Assembly: GCA_016714975.1 (NCBI GenBank)
Contig: JADKBR010000017.1
Location: forward strand, 186,001-250,000
Source of the DNA: Candidatus Dechloromonas phosphorivorans
GTDB taxonomy: Bacteria; Pseudomonadota; Gammaproteobacteria; Burkholderiales; Rhodocyclaceae
Length of the DNA: 64,000 nt
Direction: 5' to 3'
Made by a program: the position numbers and the translations under genes. Below are positions 40,611-51,419 of this stretch, piece after piece (the first letter of the stretch is position 1; the number at the start of each line of letters is the position of its first letter). The notes under the pieces are model-generated. The model did not search any database, was not told the DNA's origin, and saw only the letters and a list, made by a program, of their open reading frames with translations.

Positions 40611-42893
40611 ATGGACCAGATGCAGGCAGCGACCCCCGTCCTGAGAGATATCGTGCTGATCGGCGGCGGACACAGCCATGTCGGCGTGCTCCACAGGTTC
40701 GCCATGAAGCCGCTGCCCGGCGCGCGGCTGACGGTGATCTGCACCGATACCGACACGCCGTATTCGGGCATGTTGCCGGGCTACATCGCCGGGCATTACG
40801 CGTTTGACGAGGTGCATATCGACCTGCGCCGGCTGGCCGAATTTGCCGGGGCGCGCTATTACCGTGACGAAGTGGTCGGCATCGACCGTGGAGCGGGCAA
40901 GGTGCTGTGCCGCAACCGGCCGCCGGTGGCCTACGATGCCTTGTCGATCAATATCGGTTCGACGCCGCAACTGGCGGGAGTTGCCGGGGCTGCCGAGCAT
41001 GCCGTGCCGGTCAAGCCGATACGCCGCTTCAACGAACGCTGGCTGGCGTTGCTGGCGCGCGTCTGCCGGCATCCCGGGCCGACTGTCATCGCCGTCGTCG
41101 GGGCCGGGGCGGGCGGTGTCGAACTGACACTGGCCATGCAATACCGTCTGCGGAATGAACTGGCAGTGCTGGGCCGCGATCCGGATGAGCTGCGGTTTCA
41201 CCTGTTTTCGGCCGCCCCGCAGATTCTCGCCACGCACAACAGCCAGGTCCGCCGGGCCTTCGGCAGCGTGCTGGCCGAGCGCGGCGTGTTCGTGCATCGG
41301 TGCGCCGAGGTCACCCGGATGACGGCCGGCCAATTGCAGACCCGATCGGGTGAGGTGCTGCATGCCGACGAAATCGTCTGGGTCACCCAGGCGGGCGGTG
41401 CCCCCTGGTTGCGTGAAAGCGGGCTGGCGCTCGACGACCGGGGTTTCGTCCGCGTTCGCGACACCTTGCAGACCGAGACCGACCCGCTGATCTTCGCGGC
41501 CGGTGACTGCGCGGCCATGATCGAGCATCCGCTGGAAAAGGCCGGGGTCTTCGCTGTGCGCATGGCCAGGCCGCTGGCCGAGAACCTGCGGCGGACGCTC
41601 CTGCATCAGCCACTGATCCACTATCGTCCGCAGCAACGCTGGCTGGCCCTGATCAGCACCGGCGACCGCCACGCCATCGCCTCGCGCGGCAACTTTTATT
41701 CCCGGGGTGATCTGGTCTGGCGCTGGAAGGACTGGATCGACCGCCGCTTCATGCGCAGATTCACCGAGCTGACACCCCGGACGATGGCGGCTGCCGCATC
41801 CGGCGAGGCCATTGCGCTCGAGGAGCATGAGCGGACCGTGGCCATTCCGGCGATGGCCATGCGCTGCGGTGGTTGCGGGGCCAAGGTCGGCGCCGCCGTG
41901 TTGTCGCGGGCGCTGGCCGGCGTGCCTGCCAGCGAGCGCGACGATGTCCTGATCGGGCTGCACGCACCGGACGATGCCGCCGTGGTGCGAATTCCGGCGG
42001 GCAAGGCCAGTGTGCAGACGGTCGATTTCTTCCGCGCCTTCATCGATGACCCATGGCTGTTCGGACGGATTGCCGCCAACCATGCCCTCGGCGATATCTT
42101 CGCGATGGGCGGCGAGGCGCAGACCGCCAGCGCCATCGTCACCGTGCCGCCGGGGCTTGATGGCAAGGTCGGGGACACGGTCTTCCAGATGATGGCGGGC
42201 GCCGCTTCGGTGCTCGAGGAGGCCGGCTGCGCGCTGGTCGGCGGACATACCGGCGAGGGCCAGGAGCTGGCGCTGGGCTTCGCCATCAACGGGCTGATCG
42301 ACGACTCGCTGGCCCACGTCATGCGGAAGGGCGGGATGAAGGCCGGCGACAGCCTGATCCTGACCAAGCCGGTCGGTACCGGCACCCTGTTCGCTGCCCA
42401 CGCCCGCTTGCAGGCTGCGGGGCGCTGGATCGATGCCGCGCTGGAGTCGATGCAGGTTTCCAATCGTGCTGCTGCGTCGTGCCTGATCGCGCACGGGGCG
42501 ACCGCCTGCACCGACGTGAGCGGCTTCGGCCTGCTTGGCCATCTGCTCGAAATGACCCGCGCCTCCCGTGTCGATGCCGAACTCGAACTGGCAGCGCTGC
42601 CCATCCTCGATGGTGCGGTCGACACCGTCGCGGCCGGCATTTTCAGCTCCTTGCAACCGGCCAATCTGCGCCTGGGGCGTTCCGTCCGTAATACGGAAAG
42701 CTTCGTTGGGCACCCGCGCTACCCGCTGCTTTTCGACCCGCAGACCGCCGGTGGCCTGCTTGCCAGCGTCCCGGCCGGATCGGTCGACGCCTGCCTGGCG
42801 GCCCTGCACGCGCTGGGCTACGCCCAGGCCGCCCGCATCGGCCACATCCTGCCAGCAAGCGAGGTGACCGTGCCAATCGCGCTGGTCGGATAG
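40611..42893 (+). CDS. selD: Selenide, water dikinase fused to an NADH-dehydrogenase-like flavoprotein domain
   Basis: About 760 residues. Residues 1-400 are a pyridine nucleotide-disulfide/NDH-2-like domain: IVLIGGGHSHVGVLHRF (FAD site), VVGAGAGGVELTLAMQYR (NAD site) and DPLIFAAGDCAAM. Residues about 415-760 are SelD (AIRS fold): the catalytic CGGCGAK puts Cys at 422 and Lys at 425, then GHTGEGQE and DVSGFGLLGHL. SelD makes selenophosphate for selenocysteine or selenouridine, and the flavin domain may supply reduced selenium or report redox state. The catalytic residue is Cys, not Sec. No selA, selB or mnmH gene is in the window. Start uncertain (40566, 40611 or 40620). Confidence 0.93.
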   Translation: MDQMQAATPVLRDIVLIGGGHSHVGVLHRFAMKPLPGARLTVICTDTDTPYSGMLPGYIAGHYAFDEVHIDLRRLAEFAGARYYRDEVVGIDRGAGKVLCRNRPPVAYDALSINIGSTPQLAGVAGAAEHAVPVKPIRRFNERWLALLARVCRHPGPTVIAVVGAGAGGVELTLAMQYRLRNELAVLGRDPDELRFHLFSAAPQILATHNSQVRRAFGSVLAERGVFVHRCAEVTRMTAGQLQTRSGEVLHADEIVWVTQAGGAPWLRESGLALDDRGFVRVRDTLQTETDPLIFAAGDCAAMIEHPLEKAGVFAVRMARPLAENLRRTLLHQPLIHYRPQQRWLALISTGDRHAIASRGNFYSRGDLVWRWKDWIDRRFMRRFTELTPRTMAAAASGEAIALEEHERTVAIPAMAMRCGGCGAKVGAAVLSRALAGVPASERDDVLIGLHAPDDAAVVRIPAGKASVQTVDFFRAFIDDPWLFGRIAANHALGDIFAMGGEAQTASAIVTVPPGLDGKVGDTVFQMMAGAASVLEEAGCALVGGHTGEGQELALGFAINGLIDDSLAHVMRKGGMKAGDSLILTKPVGTGTLFAAHARLQAAGRWIDAALESMQVSNRAAASCLIAHGATACTDVSGFGLLGHLLEMTRASRVDAELELAALPILDGAVDTVAAGIFSSLQPANLRLGRSVRNTESFVGHPRYPLLFDPQTAGGLLASVPAGSVDACLAALHALGYAQAARIGHILPASEVTVPIALVG

Positions 42894-42900
42894 AAGGGGG

Positions 42901-43596
42901 TCACTCTTTCGACCCCGAGTAGCCCGCCGATGTCCTTTCCGGTGGCGCTTCGCCTGGCTGCCCGGCCATTCCCTTGTCGCCCCAGATCGCGGCGACCCGC
43001 GCATCGCGGCCGCAAACGGCGCGGTAATAGCTGTAGCGCAGCGGGTTCTTCTTGTAATAGTCCTGATGGTATTCCTCGGCGCGCCAGAAGGCGGTGGCGG
43101 GGGCCACTTCCGTGTAGATGATCTTGAATCGCCCGCTCGCCAGCAGTGCATCACGACTGGCTTCGGCGACTTCGCGTTCGGCTTCGTTCTGCCAGTAGAT
43201 GCCGCTGCGGTAGGGCGTTCCAGTGTCGCAGAACTGGCGATCCTTGACGGTCGGGTCGATATGGCGCCAGAAGTATTCGACCAGTTGCCCGTAGCTGATC
43301 TTCTCCGGGTCGTAGTGAACCTTGACGGCTTCGGCGTGTCCCGTGTTGCCAAAGCTCACGCTTTCGTAGCTCGGGTTTTCCGTCCAGCCGGCGGTGTAGC
43401 CCGATTCGGCCTCGAATACGCCAGGCAGCTTTTCAAAGTCCTGTTCCACGCACCAGAAGCAGCCGCCGGCAAAGATCGCGGTGGCCCCGGCGCCGCTGTA
43501 TGCCTGCGTCGATTCCATCGGCTGCGACTGGGCACGGACCGTGACTGCGAGAACGGCGATGGCTGCGGTCAACGGCAAAAGACGGCCGATTTTCAT
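42901..43596 (-). CDS. msrA: Peptide methionine-S-sulfoxide reductase MsrA, exported
   Basis: 231 residues from ATG 43596. A Sec signal peptide (MKIGRLLPLTAAIAVLAVTVRAQ) precedes the MsrA core with the catalytic GGCFWCVEQDF and the conserved GYTAGWTENPSYE and RSGIYW blocks. It repairs the S-epimer of methionine sulfoxide, here in the periplasm. The start overlaps the msrB stop by ATGA. The last 25 residues are a Gly/Pro/Ser tail beyond the usual fold. Confidence 0.93.
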   Translation of the reverse strand: MKIGRLLPLTAAIAVLAVTVRAQSQPMESTQAYSGAGATAIFAGGCFWCVEQDFEKLPGVFEAESGYTAGWTENPSYESVSFGNTGHAEAVKVHYDPEKISYGQLVEYFWRHIDPTVKDRQFCDTGTPYRSGIYWQNEAEREVAEASRDALLASGRFKIIYTEVAPATAFWRAEEYHQDYYKKNPLRYSYYRAVCGRDARVAAIWGDKGMAGQPGEAPPERTSAGYSGSKE

Positions 43597-44093
43597 GTCC
43601 GCAGTTCCGGCAAAGCGGCGCCCTGAACCACGAAGGCAAGGGCGACCCCATTGTTGCAGTAACGCTTGCCGGTCGGTTTGGGGCCATCGTTGAAGACGTG
43701 TCCCTGGTGACCGCCACAGCGCGAGCAATGGTATTCGGTGCGCGGATAGATCAGACGGAAATCGGTCGAGGTGCCCAGGGCGCCGGCAATCGGCTGCCAG
43801 AAACTCGGCCAGCCGGTGCCGCTTTCGTACTTGTGCGCGCTGTCGAACAGCGGCTGGTTGCAGGCGGCGCAGATGTAGGTGCCGGCCCGCTTCTCGCTAT
43901 TCAAAGGGCTGCTGCCGGAACGCTCGGTGCCTTCCTCGAAGAGCACCTTGAATGCGTCGGGCGCGACCAGCTTGCGCCATTCGTCAGGGGTCTTCGTCAG
44001 CGGAAACTTCTCGCCCGCAGTCGCCGGGCCGAAGGGCAGGGCCGATGCGGCGAGCAAGCCGCTCATGCGTGTAATCCAGTTGCGACGGGTCAT
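43593..44093 (-). CDS. msrB: Peptide methionine-R-sulfoxide reductase MsrB, exported
   Basis: 166 residues. The N-terminus MTRRNWITRMSGLLAASALPFG has a twin-arginine and hydrophobic core compatible with Tat export. The MsrB domain shows zinc pairs CAAC and CSRC, GTGWPSFWQP, and the catalytic Cys in GKRYCNNGVALAF. It reduces the R-epimer of methionine sulfoxide. Coupled upstream of msrA, so a two-enzyme periplasmic repair unit. Confidence 0.94.
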   Translation of the reverse strand: MTRRNWITRMSGLLAASALPFGPATAGEKFPLTKTPDEWRKLVAPDAFKVLFEEGTERSGSSPLNSEKRAGTYICAACNQPLFDSAHKYESGTGWPSFWQPIAGALGTSTDFRLIYPRTEYHCSRCGGHQGHVFNDGPKPTGKRYCNNGVALAFVVQGAALPELRT

Positions 44094-44389
44094 TGTTTTC
44101 TCCAGGGGTATCCACTGTGGCGCAGTGCTCGATGATTTTGATCGCCTGATGATTAGTCGTCGGAAGCGGCCAGATACTTACAAGAGATCACGGCCAATCA
44201 AGGCGTTCGGCAAGCGCTGGGGCGAGGGGTTCCCGGAACGTGGTGGGCCGATACTGAACGGAGGTTGTGCGCGCGCGCTGTGAAAGCTGTCGATGATCGC
44301 GGCCATCTCGCCGTGGGGTGAGGTACGGTTCGAGGCTTCCGAAGGGACGACAACTGGCGGCGGTCTTCCGCGCACGCTGATGAGCGCCT

Positions 44390-45115
44390 CTAATTCGAGC
44401 TCCGGAAATACTTCCAGGCCAGTTCGACCCCGGAGACCAGCAGGTCGCCGATGTCGAGGGAATCGACGGTATTCGCCTTCTTTTCGCGCTGGCGGCGCAG
44501 GCGATCCTTTTCGGTCATCAGGATGGCGTCGGCCAGCATCTCGACGTCGGGTGGCGCCGTGCGTTTGACCTCGGCCTGCTGGTAGCTGGCAAGAGCCTGT
44601 TCGACGGCCTCCGGGTCGAGGATGGCGATCGGCGATCGGCAATGGCCGCAGGCGTTGTCCTGGCGGATATCGATTGGCGCGCCGCAACTGGTGCAGCGGA
44701 CCACCCCTACCTTTTTCCTCAGTTCATTGATCTCGCTTGCGGTCAACTGCCGCACGAAGCCCTTTTCGATCATGAACTGGGCAAAGGTGGTGAACCGGCC
44801 ATGCTTCTGCAGACAACGGTGGTAATTGAAACGGCCACCCTTGGCGAGGTCGAGTCCGTGCAGCAGGCGCTCATGGCAGCGCGGGCAGTCGAGGACGGCG
44901 TTCACCGGCAGGCGCTGGTCGTCGCGGTGTTGGTGGATAAGCTTGAACAACTCGATGATGCCGCCCGGCGTGATCTGCACGCTCTCGAACTCATCGAACC
45001 AGATGCCATGGCAGGCAAAGCAGAGATCGATTCCGACCTCGCCAAGCAACTGGCGCTCGAACGTCTTCTGCACCATCGGCTGGTGGCAGGAAGGGCAGGG
45101 AGTGGTCGGGTTCAT
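44390..45115 (-). CDS. Zinc-ribbon (TFIIB-type) cytosolic protein
   Basis: 241 residues from ATG 45115. It has three zinc-ribbon-like elements. The first is CPSC...CFACHGIWFD (residues 8-42, the zf-TFIIB pattern with WFDEFE). The second is CPRC...HRC (about 78-105). The third is CTSC...CGHC (140-160). A charged helical tail follows (AILMTEKDRLRRQREKK). Function unknown; relatives with this fold are annotated only as zinc-ribbon proteins. Its ATG overlaps the restored stop of the U32 peptidase gene. Confidence 0.75.
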   Translation of the reverse strand: MNPTTPCPSCHQPMVQKTFERQLLGEVGIDLCFACHGIWFDEFESVQITPGGIIELFKLIHQHRDDQRLPVNAVLDCPRCHERLLHGLDLAKGGRFNYHRCLQKHGRFTTFAQFMIEKGFVRQLTASEINELRKKVGVVRCTSCGAPIDIRQDNACGHCRSPIAILDPEAVEQALASYQQAEVKRTAPPDVEMLADAILMTEKDRLRRQREKKANTVDSLDIGDLLVSGVELAWKYFRSSN

Positions 45116-46987
45116 GCGGGGCGGATGGTTCCGAGCTTGAGTTTGACGCCCTTCTTCATCTTGCCGACGACGTGCATTTCGCAGGCCTTGCAGTCGAATT
45201 TGAGGATCAGCTTTCGTTGCCGTTGATCAGCGTCATCGGGTCGGGCTTCAGGTGTTTCATTTCCTTGGGGCACAGGTTGAAACTGTAGCGCAGGCAGTGG
45301 CGGGTAATCATCAGCGAGACCATGCCTTTTTCGTGATTTGCCTCGTAGGCGTCGGCGATCAGCTTGACGCCATGTTTTTCGTAGAACTGGCGCGCCTTGG
45401 CGTTGAAGACGTTGCCGAGGTAGGTCAGTTCCTCCTGCGGGTAGGGCACGGGGTTTGCGGCCGGTTTGGCGCGCGGCGGGCGCGGATGGCTGGCGATGCG
45501 GGCGGCTTCGAGCTTGTCGGCGGCTACGCGGCGCATGGCGTTGATTGTGGCGGTCGGCAGGAACCAGGCCTGGGAGAGTTGGAGCGCGACGGGTTCGGCG
45601 CAGAACATCGTGTTGCCGAATTTGACCAGTTGCTCCTGCAGCGTGGCCATCGCCCGTTCCGCATTCCTGGCGATTTCCTTGCCGTGGGGCAGGTCGACCG
45701 CAACCGAGACGCCATCCTCGTCAGTCAAGGTCAGGCCGAAGCCATCTGCGGTTTCGGCGAAGACCGGCTTGATCGCTATCCGGCGTTCGGCGGATTCCTG
45801 CTCCAGCGCCCGCTCGAATTCCTGATCGCGATTGCGGAAAGCGTCGTGCCGGCGGTCAGTTCCACCGGCATTTCGGCCGGGAACAGCCGGTTGCCCTCGG
45901 CGCGGTTGATGCGCAGGCCGAGCACTTCGCCGCGGGCGTCGTAGAAGCAGACGCCGTCGCCGTTGTGGATCGCCTGATCGGCAACGACCGTAAACCAGCC
46001 GGAGCCGATTTCGCCGACTTCACCGATCGGCTCGCCGACGAAGGCGGGCGAATCGAAGGCGCCGATGTCATCCTGGCGGTCGTTGGCGAAGTAATCGGTA
46101 TAGCCGCGGTTGAAGGTCTTGTCCGGCTGCGGCCTGAAAGTGAAGGCGCTCTTGCCGGAGGAAGCGCGGGTGAATTCGGGGTTCTCGGCGATCAGCTCGT
46201 CGAGCAGGGTGCGGTAATGGGCGGTGATGTTCTTGACGTAGGAGAGGTCTTTCAACCGGCCCTCGATCTTGAACGAACTGACCCCGGCACGGGCGAGCGC
46301 CAGAATGTTATCGGTCTGGTTGTTGTCCTTCATCGACAGCAGGTGCTGGTTCTCGGTGATCGTCCTGCCCTTGTCGTCGACCAGCGTATACGGCAGGCGG
46401 CAGGCTTGCGAACATTCGCCGCGATTGGCGCTGCGCCCGCTGTGGGCGTGGCTGATGTAGCACTGGCCGGAGTACGCGACGCAAAGAGCGCCGTGAACAA
46501 AATATTCCAATGCAACAGTGGTTTGCGATGATATGTTAATAATGTCGTTCAAGCTTAGTTCGCGCGCCAGAACGACCTGCGAGAAACCGGCGTCTTCGAG
46601 AAAGCGGACCTTTTCCAGGCTGCGGTTGTCGGTCTGCGTGCTGGCGTGGAGCTGGATCGGCGGCAGATCCATCTCGAGCAGACCCATGTCCTGGATGATC
46701 AGCGCATCGGCACCGGCTTCGTGGATCTGCCAGGTCAGCCGGCGGGCGTGTTCGAGTTCATCGTCGCGGAGGATGGTATTCAGGGCGACGAAGACCCTGG
46801 CCCGGTAGCGGTGGGCGAATCTTGACAGGCGTTCAATTTCGCTGACATCGTTGCCGGCGCCGTAGCGGGCGCCAAAGGCCGGGCCGCCGATATAGACGGC
46901 ATCGGCGCCGTGCTTGATCGCCTCGATGCCGAAATCGGCATTCCTGGCAGGTGCCAGGAGTTCGAGGGGGTGGTCAGGGCGAGCCAT
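45112..46987 (-). pseudogene. U32-family peptidase / tRNA-hydroxylation protein (TrhP/YegQ-like), two frameshifts as sequenced
   Basis: From ATG 46987 the U32 family is clear: LELLAPARNADFGIEAIKHGADAVYIGG, HASTQTDNRS, EYFVHGALCVAYSGQCYISH and RGECSQACRLPY. The frame is lost at about 45840, where restoring one T in a TTT run gives TLFRNRDQEFERALEQESAE. It is lost again at about 45226, where one A restored in an AAA run gives NGNEKLILKFDCKACEMHVVGKM. The corrected frame ends at 45112 in a TGA that overlaps the next gene as ATGA, strong support that the gene is really intact. TrhP-type proteins help form 5-hydroxyuridine at tRNA position 34. Confidence 0.82.
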
Positions 46988-46993
46988 GGCGCG

Positions 46994-47827
46994 TCAATAC
47001 GTGAAGCGCGGGGCGAGTTCTTCGATATTGAACTCGCGCAGGATGGCTGCGGCACGCTCGCGGGCATTCTGTCGCGGTCGACCGTTGTTCTGAGGCGTTT
47101 TCGAGGCGATGATCAGTTCATTCTTCAGCGAGTGTTCCCAGCCGACCAACTCGGTCACGGTCACGTCGTAGCCGTGCGCTTCGAGCAGCAGGCAGCGAAG
47201 CACGTTGGTCAGGTGGCTGCCCAGTTCACGGGCGTGGATCGGGTGACGCCACAACTCGGCGAGCGGGGTTTTTGCCAGCGATTCCCGCCTGCTCGCGCGC
47301 AGCGCGGCGGCGACTTCGGCCTGGCAACAGGGTACGAGGACGATGTGCTTCGCCTTCTTGGTCAGCGCGAAGCGGATTGCGTCGTCGGTCGCGGTGTTGC
47401 AGGCGTGCAGCGCGGTGACGACATCGATCCGTTCGGGCAGTGCCGTCGACCGGGTCGCTTCCTCGACGGTGGCGTGGAAAAAGCTCATGCGCCCGAAGTC
47501 GAGACGCGCGGCCAGTTCCCGTGACTTTTCGACGAGTTCCCGGCGCGTTTCGATGCCGAAAATGTGGCCACTCTCGCGCTCCCTGAAGTACAGGTCGTAA
47601 AGGATGAAACCGAGGTAGGACTTGCCGGCGCCGTGGTCGGCCACGGTTTGTGCTCCGGCCAGCAGCGGCTCGATGAATTGGTACAGGTGATAGACCTGCT
47701 TCAGTTTGCGCCGCGTGTCCTGGTTCAGCTTGCCATCACGCGTCAGGATGTGCAATTCCTTGAGCAGTTCGAGCGACTGCCCGGGACGGATCTCCGGAAT
47801 TGTGGCGGCGGTGTCCTGCTTTCTCAT
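46994..47827 (-). CDS. SAM-dependent methyltransferase (Methyltransf_25/32-like)
   Basis: 277 residues from ATG 47827. The SAM-binding start is VADHGAGKSYLGFILYDLYF with IFGIETRRELVEKSRE as the acidic second strand, then VTALHACNTATDDAIRFAL, a motif of the RNA- or protein-type Methyltransf_32 group, and VPCCQAEV. The N-terminal 50 residues are helical. Lies 6 bp upstream of the U32 gene and is probably co-transcribed. Substrate unknown. Confidence 0.82.
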   Translation of the reverse strand: MRKQDTAATIPEIRPGQSLELLKELHILTRDGKLNQDTRRKLKQVYHLYQFIEPLLAGAQTVADHGAGKSYLGFILYDLYFRERESGHIFGIETRRELVEKSRELAARLDFGRMSFFHATVEEATRSTALPERIDVVTALHACNTATDDAIRFALTKKAKHIVLVPCCQAEVAAALRASRRESLAKTPLAELWRHPIHARELGSHLTNVLRCLLLEAHGYDVTVTELVGWEHSLKNELIIASKTPQNNGRPRQNARERAAAILREFNIEELAPRFTY

Positions 47828-47938
47828 GGGAGCCAATTATCGCACCCAATCTTCTATCACTTTCGTGTCAACCGAATCCCGGGAGTGTCGTTATTAGGCT
47901 CATAGTCATACAACACCGCACAATAAACGGAGACAAAA

Positions 47939-48208
47939 ATGGGCAGTCTGAGCACCGAATCCTTTGCGCAGTTCCTTGATTCATTGAAAAAAGCAGGCAT
48001 TGCAATTTCGAAGGAGGCGGAACTGCGGGAACGCCTGGCCGAGGCTCAGCGCTGGCGCTATGCCTTCCAGACACTGGCGGCCAATGGCAAGGTCATCGGC
48101 ATCTGTTTCGAGGATCATTCCGCCGGGCGCAACGAAGCGGAAATCAGCCGCGCCTTCAACGAATTCCAGTTTCCGGAAAAACCAGGGCGGTTTTCTCGGC
48201 CAATCTGA
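47939..48208 (+). CDS. Small hypothetical protein, 89 residues
   Basis: MGSLSTESFAQFLDSLKKAG... It is charged and predicted to be helical, with a weak coiled-coil-like N-terminal half (KEAELRERLAEAQRWRY). A GGAG-type ribosome site sits 7-10 bp upstream. It is alone on its strand between two convergent minus-strand genes. I recognise no family; the length and composition look like a real gene. Confidence 0.6.
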   Translation: MGSLSTESFAQFLDSLKKAGIAISKEAELRERLAEAQRWRYAFQTLAANGKVIGICFEDHSAGRNEAEISRAFNEFQFPEKPGRFSRPI

Positions 48209-48259
48209 AGCACTAGATCACGGGTTTCAGCTTTCCGCCATGGCGGGGAGCCGAAAAGA

Positions 48260-48284
48260 GAACGGCGCCAAACGGCGCCCGTTC
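48260..48284 (-). terminator. Possible terminator of ettA
   Basis: A GC-rich hairpin (48260-48269 with 48274-48284, one bulged C, loop AAAC) is followed on the minus strand by TCTTTTC. It lies about 50 bp beyond the ettA stop. Confidence 0.5.
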
Positions 48285-48331
48285 CACTTCTGCGGTGATG
48301 TTGAGTCTGCGCCGTACCCGGGCCGCGACAA

Positions 48332-49996
<1,665 letters not shown>

Positions 49997-50022
49997 CAAT
50001 TATTTCCAGTTAATTCAGTTAT

Positions 50023-50037
50023 TGATAATGATTATTA
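50023..50037. promoter_or_regulatory. Fur-box-like palindrome upstream of ettA
   Basis: TGATAATGATTATTA matches the 7-1-7 Fur consensus (TGATAATnATTATCA) at 14 of 15 positions. It lies 27-41 bp before the ettA ATG and overlaps a possible -10 (TAATAAT). The surrounding 60 bp are strongly AT-rich. No other iron gene is adjacent. Confidence 0.6.
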
Positions 50038-50046
50038 AAGTTATGT

Positions 50047-50661
50047 CTAGCGTCCGATATCGATGATTGCATCGACGACGACCGACGAACCGGAGAGCAG
50101 CAGCACATCGCCGCCGACACGCACGTAACGGTGGCGAGGCGGCGGGGCGGCAGGCGCTGGACCAAGTCATAAGGCAGCGGATAGTGAACGACTTCCCGCG
50201 GCAACGGGTGGCCCCGGTGCCATTTCCTGGCCTGACCCGGCGGCATGCAGCCGTTGTGCTTCCTGGCCAGGCCCGGCGGGCAGCGACCGTCGCTGAACTC
50301 GCTGCCGTAGTAGTCGTTGATGATGTGGCGATCGCTGTCCCCGAAATGGATGGTGATCGCTGGGCCGCCAGGCTGGTAACCGGGCTCGGGAGGGTGGCCA
50401 TAGCCGTTGCCGCGCACCGGGGCCGGGTGATGTAACCGTAGCCCGTTCCGGCGGAGGGGCCCCGTAACCATAGCCATGTTCCGGGGGCCGCCGGTGCCAT
50501 AACCATAGGCTGCGACGGTCATCGCGGTCTTCGCCCTGATTGTTGCCGTCCTGCCCCTTGCCGTGCTTGCCGCCCTTTGTCGGCAGGGCGGGTGTGCTTG
50601 CCAGCAATGCACTCAGGGCCACAACGGCCAGACAGGAGAACCGTGAGGTGCCTGTTTTCAT
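50047..50661 (-). pseudogene. Secreted Gly/Pro/Tyr-rich protein, frameshifted
   Basis: An N-terminal signal peptide (MKTGTSRFSCLAVVALSALLASTPA) with a basic KGGKHGKGQDG stretch starts at 50661. The next conserved part is in another frame: ITIHFGDSDRHIINDYYGSEF, CPPGLARKHNGCMPPGQARKW and the LPREVVHYPLPYDLVQRLP block. A third frame gives the end HRYVRVGGDVLLLSGSSVVVDAIIDIG with a TAG at 50047. This order matches small RcnB-like or anti-aggregation periplasmic proteins with a PPGxARKxxGCMPPGQAxK motif. At least two indels separate the parts; one is in a CCCCGCCG run. Confidence 0.6.
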
Positions 50662-50858
50662 GAATCTTTGGCCCTGAATCGGAAAGCTTGAAGTCGAGGC
50701 TTGGCCCAGAATGACCAGCCCTAACTTGTGTTCCGCTGACGCGAGAAAATCCGGCGCCGCAGGCGCGGATGCCGGATTTTCTGTGATCTTGTTTGCCGGG
50801 CCGGAAGCCTTTGCGGCCCAACGATCGCAACCCTGTTCGCGGCCGCGACTGTTACGAA

Positions 50859-51419
50859 CTACCTCCCAATGGCGCTCAAGGCCGGGGTTGCGTCATTGCG
50901 TGCGCGTTGCTGGAGCGATTTTTCGGCCGAGAGCGTACTGATATCGCCACATAGTTCGCCGCCTTCATCGATGACCAGCTTGCCATAGCGGATCTTCCCG
51001 CTGACCCGGCCGGTCGCGTGGATGATCAGCTGGGAACGCGCGGTGAGTTCGCCGTCGAAGCGGCCGTGAATTTCCGCGATATCGATGCTGACCTTGCCGG
51101 TAAATGAACCTTGTTCGGCAATGCGGATGACGCGACTGTCCATCGTCGCTTCGACCCGCCCTTCGACGACCAGCGTATCGCAGTCGAGAATCTCGGCCCC
51201 CTTGAGCTTGACATCCGGACCGACGATCAACCGGGCTTCAGATGTCTTGTTTTCGGCGGCGGACTGCTGTCCCAACGGCGCTGGTGAAGCATAGGGGGCG
51301 GGCGCCCCGGGAGCCTCGGCCTGCGGAGCAGCTCTCGTGGCGAGATCGGCGACCGGCTGCGTGGCGGCTGGTGCGCCGGGGTTCAGGAAATCGCGGATGT
51401 CCTTGCGGACGAATCGCAT
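50859..51419 (-). CDS. Bactofilin (polymer-forming cytoskeletal protein)
   Basis: 186 residues from ATG 51419 (MRFVRKDIRDFLNPG); the longer upstream frame has no similarity and runs into the promoter. An unstructured Ala/Pro-rich stretch (20-75) precedes the DUF583 beta-helix core. That core consists of short repeats such as LIVGPDVKLKGAEILDCDTLVVEGRVEATM, IHGRFDGELTARSQLIIHATGRVSGKIRYGKLVI. Bactofilins form ATP-independent filaments that organise cell shape or polar complexes. Divergent from the sensor kinase. Confidence 0.9.
   Translation of the reverse strand: MRFVRKDIRDFLNPGAPAATQPVADLATRAAPQAEAPGAPAPYASPAPLGQQSAAENKTSEARLIVGPDVKLKGAEILDCDTLVVEGRVEATMDSRVIRIAEQGSFTGKVSIDIAEIHGRFDGELTARSQLIIHATGRVSGKIRYGKLVIDEGGELCGDISTLSAEKSLQQRARNDATPALSAIGR

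Noticed and set aside
40443..43352. 969-residue open frame on the minus strand
   Set aside because: It lies antisense to the well-supported NDH-SelD fusion, has Arg/Pro/His-rich low-complexity composition and no motifs, a typical GC-rich shadow.
45200..45850. Programmed frameshifting in the U32 gene
   Set aside because: Two separate one-base losses at ordinary short homopolymers, with no slippery heptamer plus pseudoknot arrangement; error is simpler.
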